Under the pieces are notes generated by a model, which worked only from the letters and a program-made list of their open reading frames with translations, was not told the DNA's origin and searched no databases. A DNA stretch of 64,000 nucleotides from the NCBI RefSeq assembly GCF_016342275.1, contig NZ_JAEIOT010000005.1:310001-374000 (forward strand), given 5' to 3'. Source of the DNA: Corynebacterium marambiense (GTDB lineage: Bacteria; Actinomycetota; Actinomycetes; Mycobacteriales; Mycobacteriaceae). A program made the position numbers and the translations under genes. Shown one piece after another: positions 35,007 through 44,939 of the stretch. Each line of letters starts with the position of its first letter. The stretch's first letter is position 1.

Positions 35007-36695
35007 CTACCCGACGGTTGTGACGAGGAAACTCAGGACGTTCGTCTGAAGGAACACCAGGCAGCAGACAGCGAAGAGCATGATGAGCGACCAGGGGACG
35101 ACGGCCTTGAAGATGTCGGACTCCTTGGGGCTGTCTGCCTCGTTGCCGTCGATGGACACCGCGGTGGCCGCGATGGCGAGGGACTGCGGGGAGATCATCT
35201 TGCCGACGACGCCACCCGTGGTGTTCGCCGCGAGCATGAGGTCCGGGTTGTATCCCGCACCTTCGGCGGCGGTGACCTGCATCTTCCCGAACAGGGCGTT
35301 GGCGGACGTGTCGGAGCCGGTCACGGCGGTGCCTACCCATCCGAGGGTCGGTGCGAGGAAACCGTAGACCGCGCCGAGGGACGCGACGAACTGGCCGATC
35401 GCAACGGTCTGGCCGGAGAAGTTCATCACGTAGGCCAGTGCGAGAACAGCGGCGATGGTGAGTGCCGCCCACCGCATCTTCACCATGCAGTGCGCCATCG
35501 CGGAGAATGCGCCACCGAAGGTGATCCGGTACTTTCCGCCCTCATTGAAGATCGAGTAGAGCAGTGTGACGATGAGTCCGGAGATCAGCAGCAGTGTGCC
35601 CGGGTTGGACAGCCATGCGAAGGTGTAAGCGGATTTCACCGGGGTACCCTCCTCGGTGAGCAGGTGGTCGGCGAGCAATGGCCAGTCGAAGGTGATGGAG
35701 GCTGCGCTCAATGCCTCGGGGATCGTCTTTCCCAAGTTGGCGATCCCGAAGATCACTGTGACGACGGCGTAGGGCATGAGTGCCATCCAGATGCGACCCG
35801 CAGGCAGCTCCTCCGCAGCCTTGATCTCGCCGACCCCGAGGCGCTTGCGCATGGCTGGGACTCCGCGCGGGGTCCAGATTCGGAGGAACGCGACCGCGAC
35901 GCCAAGGGAGAAGATGCAGGCGACGACGTCGGTGAGCTGGTAAGCGAAGAAGTTCGAGGTGGCCCACTGGGCGATGCCGAAGGAGAAGCCGATGACGATG
36001 GCGGGGATCCACGCGTCGCGGATCCCTTTGACCCCGTCCAGGATGAAAAGAAGGATGATCGGGACGAAGAACGCCAGGAACGGTGCCTGGTGCCCCACGA
36101 TCGCGGCGATGTTCTCCGTCTGCTCCGTGGTTCTTCCGGCGACGGCGCCGGCGGTGGTGATCGGGATGGCCACGGCGCCGAAGGCGACCGGGGCGGTGTT
36201 GGCGAGAAGAACGACGACCGCGGCCTTCAGTGGTTTCACGCCAAGGGCGAGGATCATTGTCGCGGTGATGGCCACGGGTGCGCCGAAGCCGGCGAGCGCC
36301 TCAAGGAGGCCGCCGAAGCAGAAGGCGATCAGAATCGCCTGGATACGGATGTCTCCGGAGCCCAGACGGTCGAAGGTCCTCCGGAGATCCTCAAAGCGGC
36401 CCGACACGACCGTCACCTCGTAGAACCAGAGGGCCATGACGATAACCCAGACGATCGGAAAGAGGCCGAATACCCCACCACGAAACGCTGACGCCACAGC
36501 GAGGGCGACCGGCATCTTGAATCCGACGATCGCGACGATGAGAGACGCCAATAGCGCGACGAGCGCGGCGGTGTGTGCCCGTGCCTTGACGAGGATCAGC
36601 ATCGCGAAAAATGTCAGGAGCGGAATGGTGGCGACGGCTGCTGAAAGTCCGAGACTTCCACCCACCGCATTGGTGAGAATGGTGAAATCCCTCAT
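35007..36695 (-). CDS. lctP: L-lactate permease
   Basis: A 562-residue permease of the LctP/LldP family with about 13 membrane helices. Helix-associated signatures include GGLLEALAGFGAPVAIT and GVVGKMISPQSLAIA near the C terminus, both characteristic of lactate permeases. It imports L-lactate (and probably glycolate) with protons. The start is ATG 36695 with AAGGAGG seven bases before it; an upstream in-frame ATG at 36779 would add 28 polar residues without a ribosome site. Adjacent to and on the same strand as lutABC, but separated by a hairpin and 490 bases, so probably a separate transcript in the same regulon. Confidence 0.9.
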   Translation of the reverse strand: MRDFTILTNAVGGSLGLSAAVATIPLLTFFAMLILVKARAHTAALVALLASLIVAIVGFKMPVALAVASAFRGGVFGLFPIVWVIVMALWFYEVTVVSGRFEDLRRTFDRLGSGDIRIQAILIAFCFGGLLEALAGFGAPVAITATMILALGVKPLKAAVVVLLANTAPVAFGAVAIPITTAGAVAGRTTEQTENIAAIVGHQAPFLAFFVPIILLFILDGVKGIRDAWIPAIVIGFSFGIAQWATSNFFAYQLTDVVACIFSLGVAVAFLRIWTPRGVPAMRKRLGVGEIKAAEELPAGRIWMALMPYAVVTVIFGIANLGKTIPEALSAASITFDWPLLADHLLTEEGTPVKSAYTFAWLSNPGTLLLISGLIVTLLYSIFNEGGKYRITFGGAFSAMAHCMVKMRWAALTIAAVLALAYVMNFSGQTVAIGQFVASLGAVYGFLAPTLGWVGTAVTGSDTSANALFGKMQVTAAEGAGYNPDLMLAANTTGGVVGKMISPQSLAIAATAVSIDGNEADSPKESDIFKAVVPWSLIMLFAVCCLVFLQTNVLSFLVTTVG

Positions 36696-36984
36696 GGGAC
36701 CTCCTTGTGGTTCGTGGGGTAAGTGTGGCGGATCGTAATGTGCAGAATCGATCAAGTCTGTCGGACAGACAGAAGCCACGGTGAGTCTTCCTGAATCCTA
36801 AGGGGGTGCTTCGATCAATTTTCGGGAATGGATGAGAAAGGTGTTGTGATTCGGAAGTCAATGTCACGGGCAATGTCTGTGGCGGTGGATTGCGTGGACG
36901 TGATGGACAGCATCGGTGCACTGAGAGGACCTAATTTTTATCCTTCCTCAGAATCGGATTTGCCTGAGAAAGGAGGTTCGACTC

Positions 36985-37004
36985 AACTACCCCCGGGGGT
37001 AGTT
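36985..37004. promoter_or_regulatory. Perfect 20-bp palindrome, CsoR/CstR-operator-like
   Basis: AACTACCCCC is followed directly by its reverse complement GGGGGTAGTT. Operators of the CsoR/RcnR/CstR family share the pattern of a TACCCC...GGGGTA G/C tract framed by AT pairs. No CsoR, copper-ATPase or persulphide gene is visible beside it, so its target is unclear. Confidence 0.4.
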
Positions 37005-37536
37005 AAATGATCGTCGGCCGGGTTTGGTGTCACCGCGTGGGTGGTGTTCCGGCGGTGCAGGTAGACCTGTGGAGTGGGCCCTCTTCTTCCGGAGTGCTGC
37101 GTCAGGTGGGGACAATGCTCATGATGGTGTCGGCTCCGCGGGTGGAGGTGCATCTGTGTGGGCCGTGGGGTGGCGGGCCCACATTGTCCACTGTTGTCGG
37201 AAGGTGGTGAAAGGGTGTTTCGGGATCTTCGACGTGAACCTGAAAAGACGGATATACCCAATTGTGGAGACTAGATACCCCTGAAAGGGAGTTTTATTAC
37301 CGCTTGTGTCGGATCCTCACTCCCCATTTCGCCCGTGGAGGTGCCGGCATCCAGGAGTGTTGGCCCCCCCTTCTGGTGGCAGTACCTGACACGGTTCCGA
37401 GGAAGAGTTTCCCGATCGAAAAGGGCCGGCTACTCTGCCCACCGCGCATGGTTCCCGGATTCCACCGGCACTGTGTGGAGGTGTGATGCGGAGAAACGGG
37501 GCGGCGAGAGTTCGCGGATCGTGCCAGGTGGGCTGA

Positions 37537-37542
37537 TACCAT
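37537..37542 (+). promoter_or_regulatory. Possible -10 element of argS
   Basis: TACCAT ends eight bases before GTG 37551, and no ribosome site precedes that GTG, so a leaderless argS transcript is plausible. Confidence 0.3.
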
Positions 37543-37550
37543 GACTGACC

Positions 37551-39203
37551 GTGACTCCATCAGATCTCGCCTCCCTCATCAAGACCACCGCCACCGGTGT
37601 GCTGGACGCCCGCGGCCTCGACCCCGCGCTCCTTCCGGAGCAGGTCACCGTCGAGCGACCACGCAACCCCGAGCACGGTGATTACGCCACGAACGTGGCC
37701 ATGCAGACGGCGAAGAAGGTGGGGACCAGTCCGCGGGAATTAGCCACCTGGCTCGTTGCGGCACTCGGCGAGTCCGATGCCATCGCTGAAGCCGACGTGG
37801 CGGGTCCCGGCTTCATTAACATCCGGCTGGCGGCGGACGCCCAGGGGAAGATCGTCGAGGAGATCCTCGCGTGCCGGGAGAATTACGGTAACGGCGACGT
37901 CGTCGCCGGTCGACGAATCAACCTTGAGTTCGTCTCCGCGAACCCCACCGGTCCGATTCACCTCGGTGGCACGAGGTGGGCCGCAGTCGGCGATTCACTC
38001 GGTCGCATCCTCACCGCCTGTGGTGCCACCGTGACCCGCGAGTACTACTTCAACGACCACGGCACCCAGATCGACCGCTTCGCCCGTTCCCTCGTCGCGG
38101 CAGCCAAGGGGGAACCCACTCCCGAGGACGGATACGGCGGCGCCTACATCGGCGAGATCGCCGACGCCGTGAAGGAGGAGGTCCCGGGCGTCCTGAACCA
38201 GGATCCCGCCACCATGCAGGAGACCTTCCGCGCCCACGGCGTCGAGATGATGTTCGCCCACATCAAGAGTTCCCTCCACGAGTTCGGTACGGACTTCGAC
38301 GTGTTCTTCCACGAAAACTCCCTGTTTGATTCCGGGGCGGTCGCCCGCGCCATCGAGATGCTCAAGAAGAACGGAAACCTCTACGAGGCGGACGGCGCCT
38401 GGTGGCTGAAGTCCTCCGCTTTCGGTGATGACAAAGACCGTGTCGTCATCAAGTCCGACGGTGACGCCGCCTACATCGCGGGTGACATCGCCTATGTCGT
38501 CGACAAGATCGAACGCGGCCACGACCTGTGCATCTACATGCTGGGCGCGGACCACCACGGATACATCGCCCGGCTGAAGGCCTCCGCGGCGGCGCTGGGG
38601 TACGACCCGGACAGCGTTGAGGTGATGATCGGGCAGATGGTCAGCCTGGTCAAGGACGGCGAGGTGAAGAAGATGTCGAAGCGTGCGGGCACGGTTATCA
38701 CCCTGGACGATCTCGTCGAGGCGATCGGCGTTGACGCGGCCCGCTACGCCCTGATCCGTTCCTCCGTCGATTCCACACTGGACATCGACATGGACCTCTG
38801 GTCGTCCCAGTCCAGCGACAATCCCGTGTATTACGTGCAGTACGGACACGCCCGGCTCTGCTCCATCGCCAGGAAGGCCGCGGACCTCGGCGTCGACTAC
38901 GCGGGGGCTGACCTCTCCCTGCTCACCGAGCCCAGGGAGGGCGAACTCATCCGCACCCTGGGTGAGTTCCCCGCAGTCGTCACGGCGGCCGCGGAGCTCC
39001 GGGAGCCACACCGGGTCGCCCGGTACGCGGAACAGCTCGCGGGGACCTTTCACCGGTTCTACGACACCTGTCAGATCCTGCCTCGGGGAGGGGACGAGGC
39101 CGAACCGGTTCATCGTGCCCGCCTTGCGCTCGCGGCGGCGACCCGCCAGACCCTCGCCAACGCCCTGCGCCTCGTCGGCGTCACTGCACCGGAGCGGATG
39201 TAG
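37551..39203 (+). CDS. argS: Arginyl-tRNA synthetase
   Basis: A 550-residue class I synthetase of normal length. An N-terminal Arg-S add-on domain (about residues 1-95) precedes the HIGH-like motif PTGPIHLG, and KMSKRAG near residue 380 is the KMSKS loop, followed by the alpha-helical anticodon-binding domain. It charges tRNA-Arg with arginine using ATP. The GTG start has no ribosome site and may be leaderless. The stop codon directly abuts the lysA start, so the two are cotranscribed, the standard argS-lysA pair of corynebacteria. Confidence 0.96.
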   Translation: MTPSDLASLIKTTATGVLDARGLDPALLPEQVTVERPRNPEHGDYATNVAMQTAKKVGTSPRELATWLVAALGESDAIAEADVAGPGFINIRLAADAQGKIVEEILACRENYGNGDVVAGRRINLEFVSANPTGPIHLGGTRWAAVGDSLGRILTACGATVTREYYFNDHGTQIDRFARSLVAAAKGEPTPEDGYGGAYIGEIADAVKEEVPGVLNQDPATMQETFRAHGVEMMFAHIKSSLHEFGTDFDVFFHENSLFDSGAVARAIEMLKKNGNLYEADGAWWLKSSAFGDDKDRVVIKSDGDAAYIAGDIAYVVDKIERGHDLCIYMLGADHHGYIARLKASAAALGYDPDSVEVMIGQMVSLVKDGEVKKMSKRAGTVITLDDLVEAIGVDAARYALIRSSVDSTLDIDMDLWSSQSSDNPVYYVQYGHARLCSIARKAADLGVDYAGADLSLLTEPREGELIRTLGEFPAVVTAAAELREPHRVARYAEQLAGTFHRFYDTCQILPRGGDEAEPVHRARLALAAATRQTLANALRLVGVTAPERM

Positions 39204-40682
39204 ATGAACCGCCGCAATGATGCATCGCTCGAACGTCGCGCCATCGCCGGAATCGCTGAGAGCGGGTTCGACTCCGTCGAGAAGCGTGCCGCAGGCTCCC
39301 CCGTAACTACGTCCGCGATACCTCATGTCGCGGACACCTTCAACGGGCTTCCCGGGCACGTCTGGCCGAGGAACGCCCGGCGCCAGGACGACGGTGTCGT
39401 GACCATCGCAGGGGTCCCGCTACCGGAGATCGCGGAAACCTACGGCACGCCGGTGTTCGTCGTCGACGAGGATGACTTCCGTTCGCGGTGCCGCGACATG
39501 GCCGACGCCTTCGGCGGTGGGCACAACGTCCATTACGCATCCAAGGCGTTCCTCACCCGTACGATAGCCCGCTGGATCGACGAGGAGGGGCTCTCCCTCG
39601 ACGTCGCCTCCCTGGGGGAGCTGCAGGTCGCGCTAGCCGCCGATTTCCCAGCGTCCCGCATCACCGTGCACGGCAACAACAAAACCGACGCGCTTCTCCG
39701 AGCGAGTGTCACCGCCGGTGTCGGACACGTCGTCCTCGACTGCGCCGAGGAAATCGGCAGACTCTCCGCTATCGCAGTGGAGGAGGACGTCGTCCAGGAG
39801 GTACTCGTCCGGGTCAAACCCGGCATCGAGGCGCACACCCACGAGTTCATCGCCACCAGCCACGAGGATCAGAAATTCGGGTTCTCCCTCGCCTCCGGCT
39901 CCGCACACGCCGCATGCCTCGCTGCCGTCGGGGCTCAGAACCTGAAGCTCGTTGGGCTTCACTGCCACGTCGGCTCACAAGTCTTCGACGCCCAGGGCTT
40001 CTCCCTCGCTGCCGAACGCCTGCTCGGTCTGATGGGCCAGCTGAAGCGGGACCTCGACCGAGAGACCGCCTCCGCCGCTGTCTCAATCCTCGACCTCGGT
40101 GGCGGATACGGCATCGCCTACACGGAGGGACAGGCCCCCCTCGATGTACCGGATGTCGCCGCGACCCTGCTCCGTGAGGTCACCACCCACGCGGAATCCC
40201 TGGGGCTCACTCCGCCTGAGCTGCTCGTAGAACCCGGTCGCGCAATCGCCGGTCCATCGACGGTGACCGTCTACACCGTCGGTACCGTCAAGGACGTCCA
40301 CACTGCTCAAAACTCCACCCGTCGTTACCTTTCCGTTGACGGAGGAATGAGCGATAACATCCGCCCCGCTCTCTACCAGGCGGAATATGAAGGACGGGTG
40401 GTTAACCGCTTCGTCGACGGTGAGGGAATCTCGACCAGGGTCGTCGGTTCCCACTGCGAATCCGGTGACATCCTGCTGAGTGACGTCACATACCCGGATG
40501 ACATCGCCGCCGGCGATCTGCTCGCGATCGCAGGAACCGGTGCGTACTGCTACGCGATGAGCTCCCGGTACAACATGTTCACGCGCCCGGCTGTGGTCAC
40601 GGTCCGCTCGGGGCGATCACGGCTCATGCTGCGCCGGGAGACCCTGGACGATCTTCTCTCCCTCGAGGACGGATCCGTCTGA
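39204..40682 (+). CDS. lysA: Diaminopimelate decarboxylase
   Basis: A 492-residue PLP enzyme that decarboxylates meso-diaminopimelate to L-lysine, the last step of lysine synthesis. Lys114 in HYASKAF is the PLP-binding residue; [25 protein letters not shown] and the catalytic Cys in GSHCESGD follow. Corynebacterial LysA usually begins near [12 protein letters not shown], so about 45 extra N-terminal residues are present here. No alternative ATG, GTG or TTG exists near that point, so the extension seems real. The ATG lies directly after the argS stop. Confidence 0.95.
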   Translation: MNRRNDASLERRAIAGIAESGFDSVEKRAAGSPVTTSAIPHVADTFNGLPGHVWPRNARRQDDGVVTIAGVPLPEIAETYGTPVFVVDEDDFRSRCRDMADAFGGGHNVHYASKAFLTRTIARWIDEEGLSLDVASLGELQVALAADFPASRITVHGNNKTDALLRASVTAGVGHVVLDCAEEIGRLSAIAVEEDVVQEVLVRVKPGIEAHTHEFIATSHEDQKFGFSLASGSAHAACLAAVGAQNLKLVGLHCHVGSQVFDAQGFSLAAERLLGLMGQLKRDLDRETASAAVSILDLGGGYGIAYTEGQAPLDVPDVAATLLREVTTHAESLGLTPPELLVEPGRAIAGPSTVTVYTVGTVKDVHTAQNSTRRYLSVDGGMSDNIRPALYQAEYEGRVVNRFVDGEGISTRVVGSHCESGDILLSDVTYPDDIAAGDLLAIAGTGAYCYAMSSRYNMFTRPAVVTVRSGRSRLMLRRETLDDLLSLEDGSV

Positions 40683-40854
40683 GACGGTGACGGGTGTTGT
40701 CCGTGAGGGTCGGGTTACGTAGACTGGCCGGGCACCACGGCCGTATCGGCGGGGCGGGGATTCACCTCGCCCATGTCCCGGTCGTGGCAGGCGCGGCGGA
40801 TGCCGTGTCGGAACTAGCAACAGCTCACGGAACCGACAGAAAAGAGTTTTCTCC

Positions 40855-41355
40855 ATGACGACACCGAATGATTCCGGAAACAACGTCCCGCCGGGTGGCG
40901 GCTACCCGCAGGATGGTGGCGCCTATCAGGGGGGCGGCTACGGCGGATACCCCGCCGCTTCCTCCGCCCCCGCGAAGAACGCCATCGCACCGTGGGCGCT
41001 GGGGGTCTCCATCTTCGCCATCGTGCTCTGCTGGGTTCCGCTGCTCAACTGGCTCCTGGCGCTCGCGGGTATCGTGCTCGGCATCATCGGCATCGTCAAG
41101 GCCGGTAAGATCAATCTCCCCAAGAACGGCAAGGGGATGTCCATCGCAGCCGTCGTGATCTCCGTCGTGGCCATCGTACTGAGCATCGTTCTCAGTATTC
41201 TGGTCTTCAAAGTCGCCGAGGAGTTCGTTGGTGAGGAGAACCTCCAGAAGATCAACGAGTGCAACCAGCTCCCGACCGCCGCAGAGCGCGACGAGTGCCT
41301 TGATAGGGTCGGCAACGAGATCTATGAGGAAAAGAGCTCCGAGATCAACAACTAG
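40855..41355 (+). CDS. DUF4190-like membrane protein
   Basis: A 166-residue protein. A Gly/Tyr/Pro-rich cytoplasmic N terminus (residues 1-40) is followed by two long hydrophobic segments (WALGVSIFAIVLCWVPLLNW through IVLGIIGIVKAG, and ISVVAIVLSIVLSILVFKVA) and an acidic extracytoplasmic tail with two cysteines (NECNQLP and DECLDRV) that could form a disulphide. The pattern is that of DUF4190 proteins, abundant in actinobacteria and of unknown role. It lies between lysA and hom on the same strand but has its own spacing of 172 bases and a terminator. Confidence 0.75.
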   Translation: MTTPNDSGNNVPPGGGYPQDGGAYQGGGYGGYPAASSAPAKNAIAPWALGVSIFAIVLCWVPLLNWLLALAGIVLGIIGIVKAGKINLPKNGKGMSIAAVVISVVAIVLSIVLSILVFKVAEEFVGEENLQKINECNQLPTAAERDECLDRVGNEIYEEKSSEINN

Positions 41356-41412
41356 GAGATGAAATCTCCTGGCTGGACCTCGTTCGCCGCATCACGGGTG
41401 AGACGGATGCAG

Positions 41413-41453
41413 AACCCGGTCGGGCACCTGGTACAGGTGTTCGGCCGGGTTTT
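41413..41453 (+). terminator. Terminator after the DUF4190 gene
   Basis: AACCCGG..CACCTG pairs with CAGGTG..CCGGGTT around a three-base loop with two mismatches, followed by TTTT. Confidence 0.8.
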
Positions 41454-41641
41454 CAGTGTCCGACTGGCGGGTTCGCGCTGTCGTATCGTCGCCGGTGTCT
41501 CCGGTGGGATCGAGTAACGTATCTGATCCAGGCTCAGACCCCGACCATCAGACCGCTACGGCTCGGAGATCCCTGGAATCCGGGTTCATGTCATCCCCTG
41601 AGCACGTCGCACCACTAGTCCGTAGCCTCCACAGTTACGGA

Positions 41642-41676
41642 AACCGCCCCACAGCACGCAATGAGCTGTGGGGCGG
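41642..41676 (-). terminator. Terminator after the repeat-containing exported protein
   Basis: ACCGCCCCACAGC and GCTGTGGGGCGGT are perfect 13-base complements with a nine-base loop. On the - strand the stem ends in GGTTTCC. Confidence 0.75.
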
Positions 41677-41714
41677 TGGCGCCGTCTATCCGAATCCGGG
41701 ACGGCGATCGGTTC

Positions 41715-42311
41715 CTAGCGGAACAGGGGAGCGATCAGGTGGTTCTGAACGGCCCAGTTGTAGGCGAAGCTGAAGACGAGGGCGAGAGCGCCGAGGCCCA
41801 GGACCAGCTTGAAGCCACCGTTTGCGTTGGAGTCGGACTCCTTGTCCTTGGAGGAGCCGAGGGCGTCCTTGATCTTGGCGGTGACGTCGTTGACGGAGGA
41901 ACCGTTCTTGTTGTCGGCGTTGTCCTTGGAGGAGCCGAGGGCGTCCTTGATCTTGGCGGTGACGTCGTTGACGGAGGAACCGTTCTTGTTGTCGGCGTTG
42001 TCCTTGGAGGAGCCGAGGGTGTCCTTGATCTTGGCGGTGACGTCGTTGACGGAGGAACCGTTCTTGTTGTCGGCGTTGTCCTTGGAGGAGCCGAGGGTGT
42101 CCTTGATCTTGGCGGTGACGTCGTTGACGGAGGAGCCGTCCTTCTTGCCGCCATCAACGTCGGCGCCAGCCTTCACGGAGGAACCGCTGCTGTTTGTGGT
42201 GGCGTGGATGGTGGCGTCGGCATCATCGGCGACTGCGGAGCCGGTTCCGGCGAGCAGCGCGAGAGAAGTGGCGGCCGCAATGGCGGCGGATGTGAAGCGG
42301 CGGTTCATCAT
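41715..42311 (-). CDS. Exported repeat protein with C-terminal membrane anchor
   Basis: A 198-residue protein. A signal peptide (MMNRRFTSAAIAAATSLALLAG, cleavage near AVADD) leads into a polar region containing four 26-residue repeats of the type NGSSVNDVTAKIKDTLGSSK plus DNADNK, then a hydrophobic C-terminal segment (FKLVLGLGALALVFSFAYNW) and the tail AVQNHLIAPLFR. AGGAG stands nine bases before the first ATG. The repeats are Lys/Asp/Ser-rich and probably helical. The N terminus and the YNWAVQNHLI end match the neighbour encoded at 42643, so they are paralogues. Function unknown; perhaps a cell-envelope spacer. Confidence 0.75.
   Translation of the reverse strand: MMNRRFTSAAIAAATSLALLAGTGSAVADDADATIHATTNSSGSSVKAGADVDGGKKDGSSVNDVTAKIKDTLGSSKDNADNKNGSSVNDVTAKIKDTLGSSKDNADNKNGSSVNDVTAKIKDALGSSKDNADNKNGSSVNDVTAKIKDALGSSKDKESDSNANGGFKLVLGLGALALVFSFAYNWAVQNHLIAPLFR
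41851..42147 (-). repeat. 78-bp tandem repeats in an exported protein gene
   Basis: Four copies spaced exactly 78 bases apart (GAGGAGCCGAGGG-type motif at 41851, 41929, 42007 and 42085), almost identical in DNA. Each gives 26 residues. The near identity suggests recent duplication and probable copy-number variation. Confidence 0.92.
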
Positions 42312-42571
42312 GAAGAGTTTCTCCTGTAGGGGTGCGTTAGACCGACCAACTGGTGGGCCTGGACGCGAAAGATGGAAAGCTGATTGTCTGCACCGCGACC
42401 GAGAAGATCGGTTGAGGTGAGTACAGAAACACTATCGTGATGGACGGCTGGGCATTACGTAAATGGGAGAAAAAGCAGAATTATTTTTCGAGATTAGTTG
42501 AAAGCGCAGGTCACTCAAGCCGAGAAAATCGGGTCGGACGCGGTCGGATACCGGGTTGAGCATTCAGAAAA

Positions 42572-42612
42572 CCGGATGGCGGGGTTCCTGTCAGGGGACG
42601 TCCACCATCCGG
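42572..42612 (-). terminator. Terminator of the small exported protein gene
   Basis: CCGGATGG and CCATCCGG form the stem; on the - strand it is followed by TTTTCT. It starts 31 bases after the stop at 42643. Confidence 0.75.
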
Positions 42613-42642
42613 CTGTGGAGAGCGCACGACGGCGCTCAACTT

Positions 42643-42957
42643 CTATCGGGGAAGCGGAAGGGTGATCGGCTGTCCCTGGATGACGTGCTGGGAGACCGCG
42701 AAGTTGTAGATACCGGCGATGATCGCACCCCAGATGGCCAGATGGATGACCGATCCGAGAACTCCGGCGCCTACAGCCGAACCCTGGAGGGCTGAGCCGG
42801 CGGCCTGCGGGTTGGTTACTGCGCTCTGGAGGGCACCGGTGGTACTCGTGTCGGAACTGGTGTTCGCCTCGGCGGTTGCTACCGAGGTTCCGCCAGTGAT
42901 GAGGGCGAGGGACGTTGCGGTGGCGATGATGCCACGGCGGAGGCGGTTGGAATTCAT
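42643..42957 (-). CDS. Small exported protein with C-terminal membrane segment
   Basis: A 104-residue protein. Signal peptide MNSNRLRRGIIATATSLALI with cleavage near TAEA, a short Ser/Thr-rich middle, and one membrane segment (VIHLAIWGAIIAGIYNFAV) followed by SQHVIQGQPITLPLPR. The start is ATG 42957 with GAGGAG upstream; a longer frame to 43041 lacks a ribosome site. The end pattern YNxAVxxHxI is shared with the 198-residue repeat protein beside it, and the overall layout with the protein encoded at 16815. No family recognised. Confidence 0.7.
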   Translation of the reverse strand: MNSNRLRRGIIATATSLALITGGTSVATAEANTSSDTSTTGALQSAVTNPQAAGSALQGSAVGAGVLGSVIHLAIWGAIIAGIYNFAVSQHVIQGQPITLPLPR

Positions 42958-43597
42958 TGGGAGACTCCTCAGTTTGGGGATGGTGGCCAGTATGTCCTGT
43001 CTGGACAGTCGTGAACCCGAGGGGAACATTCCGCTGAGCATCCATATAGGTCTCCCACTATGTTGGATCGGGAGTGGGATAACCTCGGGAATATTCGGAC
43101 GGGCGAGATTGATACTAGCGTGTTTTTTCGACAGGAATAGGGTGCCGCATAATTTTTTCCGAACTGTTACTTAGGGAATTCTTTAATCATCATGTTTGTG
43201 CAGGTAGGTGTGGGTATTTGATAAAGGAAGATCTTTCCGTAATGGGCACACGATTACTTTAACCATGGAAATTGATGGTCCGATTTCTGGACGGTTTCGG
43301 TGTGTGAATATCGACGGAACGTGCCGGTGGTATTCATGGCCCGAAGGGGGTATTTCATGGACTGTGGTTTTTTGGTTAGTTTGTCATAAGTATTACATTT
43401 CGATGCACTCGAAATGGGGGAGTGGGTGGATCGGAGGTCCGCCGGTGAAGCGTCCGGAACAGTCTGTCTATGATGGCTTGGTACGCCTAGATGCCTCCCG
43501 GCATCTTTACGGGAGCGTTCTCTCCCCTGGCGGGCCGATCACAGTGCGCCGGTAGAGTGCCGGCAGAGCACATTCACGAGAACCCACATGGAGCACC
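42958..43597. other. AT-richer intergenic region before hom
   Basis: 640 bases. A 115-codon open frame (43208-43555) has no ribosome site or recognisable domain and is not called. AGATGCC/GGCATCT with a four-base loop (43489-43506) is a small hairpin, and TAGAGT at 43553-43558 is a possible hom -10 element giving a leader of about 33 bases. No McbR TAGAC-N6-GTCTA site was found. Confidence 0.45.
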
Positions 43598-44935
43598 ATG
43601 ACCGTCAATGACCAGCCAACCTACAACCCCGGCAAGGGGGAGGGCAGCCCGGTGGGCGTGGCTCTCCTCGGCCACGGAACCGTCGGTAGCGAGGTATTCC
43701 GACTCCTCCGGGAAAACTCGGACGAATTCACCCACCGGGCCGGTGGCCCGCTCGAGATCAAGGGTGTTGCGGTGGGCGATCTCGCCAATCACCGTGACTT
43801 CGTGGATGAGGACCTCCTCACCACGGACGCGATGGGCCTGATCCGGCGTGACGACGTAGACATCGTCGTCGAGGTGATCGGTGGTATTGAGTACCCCCGG
43901 GAGCTCGTTCTCGCGGCGCTCAAGGCGGGGAAGTCCGTTGTCACCGCAAACAAGGCTCTCGTCGCCGCACACTCCGCCGAACTATCCGAGGCGGCGGACG
44001 AAGCTGGTGTGGACCTCTATTTCGAAGCTGCTGTGGCCGCAGCGATCCCCGTCGTCGGACCACTCCGGCGTTCGCTCGCCGGTGACCGTGTGGAGTCTGT
44101 CGCGGGAATCGTCAACGGAACCACTAACTTTATCCTCGATGCTATGGAGGCGACTGGAGCCTCCTACGACGACATGCTCGCGGAGGCCACCCGTCTCGGC
44201 TACGCCGAAGCCGATCCCACCGCAGACGTCGAGGGGCACGACGCCGCGTCCAAGGCCGCCATCCTTGCGTCCCTGGCGTTCCACACGCGTGTGACCTACG
44301 AAGATGTCCACTGCGAGGGTATCTCATCCATCACCGCACGCGACATCGAGGCCGCCCGTTCCGCTGGGTATACGATCAAGCTATTGGCCATCTGCGAGCG
44401 CATAACCGGTGATGACGGTGTCACGAAGGTCTCGGCCCGGGTCCATCCGACGCTCGTCCCGCGGGATCATCCGCTGGCCAGCGTGACCAAGAGCTTCAAT
44501 GCCGTGTTCGTTGAGGCGGAGGCGGCCGGGCGCCTCATGTTCTACGGCAACGGTGCAGGTGGATCCCCGACTGCCTCCGCGGTGCTCGGTGACCTCGTTG
44601 GTGCCGCCCGGAACAAGGTCCACGGCGGTCGGGCACCGGGGGAGTCCACCTATGCGAACCTCCCTGTCGCGCAGTTCGGCGAGGTGATCACCCGATACCA
44701 CGTCGACATGGAGGTCGAGGATCGCGTCGGTGTCCTGGCCGACGTCTCCCGGGTCTTTTCCGACGCGGGTATCTCTCTTCGTACGGTCCGCCAGGAGGAG
44801 AGCGGCGACGCCGCGAGGCTCGTCGTCATGACGCACTCTGCGCGTGAAGCAGACCTGTCCGAAACAGTCGAGACGCTCAAGAAGCTCGACGCAGTCAAAA
44901 CCGTCAACAGTGTCCTTAGACTGGAAGGTGAATGA
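43598..44935 (+). CDS. hom: Homoserine dehydrogenase
   Basis: A 445-residue NAD(P)H-dependent enzyme reducing aspartate semialdehyde to homoserine for threonine and methionine. The Rossmann motif GHGTVG is near residues 25-30, TANKALVA near 118, the catalytic region [11 protein letters not shown] near 170 and [19 protein letters not shown] near 205. A C-terminal ACT domain (about residues 365-445, [13 protein letters not shown]) should give feedback inhibition by threonine, as in C. glutamicum. GGAG precedes the ATG. It is first in a hom-thrC-thrB operon. Confidence 0.96.
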   Translation: MTVNDQPTYNPGKGEGSPVGVALLGHGTVGSEVFRLLRENSDEFTHRAGGPLEIKGVAVGDLANHRDFVDEDLLTTDAMGLIRRDDVDIVVEVIGGIEYPRELVLAALKAGKSVVTANKALVAAHSAELSEAADEAGVDLYFEAAVAAAIPVVGPLRRSLAGDRVESVAGIVNGTTNFILDAMEATGASYDDMLAEATRLGYAEADPTADVEGHDAASKAAILASLAFHTRVTYEDVHCEGISSITARDIEAARSAGYTIKLLAICERITGDDGVTKVSARVHPTLVPRDHPLASVTKSFNAVFVEAEAAGRLMFYGNGAGGSPTASAVLGDLVGAARNKVHGGRAPGESTYANLPVAQFGEVITRYHVDMEVEDRVGVLADVSRVFSDAGISLRTVRQEESGDAARLVVMTHSAREADLSETVETLKKLDAVKTVNSVLRLEGE

Positions 44936-44939
44936 TCCA

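Larger units (their letters stand above)
36696..37550. other. Gene-free region between lctP and argS
   Basis: 855 bases with no supportable gene. It must contain the lctP promoter on the - strand and the argS promoter on the + strand. The striking element is the 20-base palindrome at 36985. TGTGGGCC and GGGCCCACA near 37155-37185 also form a hairpin. Short open frames here lack ribosome sites and family resemblance. Confidence 0.5.
41356..41714. other. Convergent intergenic region with two terminators
   Basis: 359 bases between convergent genes. It holds one stem-loop for each strand (41413-41453 and 41642-41676); the open frames present are not supported. Confidence 0.6.

Noticed and set aside
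34944-36491. A 515-codon + strand frame opposite lctP
   Set aside because: Low-complexity Glu/Asp/Gly product antisense to a clear permease gene.
43208-43555. A 115-codon gene before hom
   Set aside because: No ribosome site, no recognisable protein; lies in AT-richer spacer holding the hom promoter.
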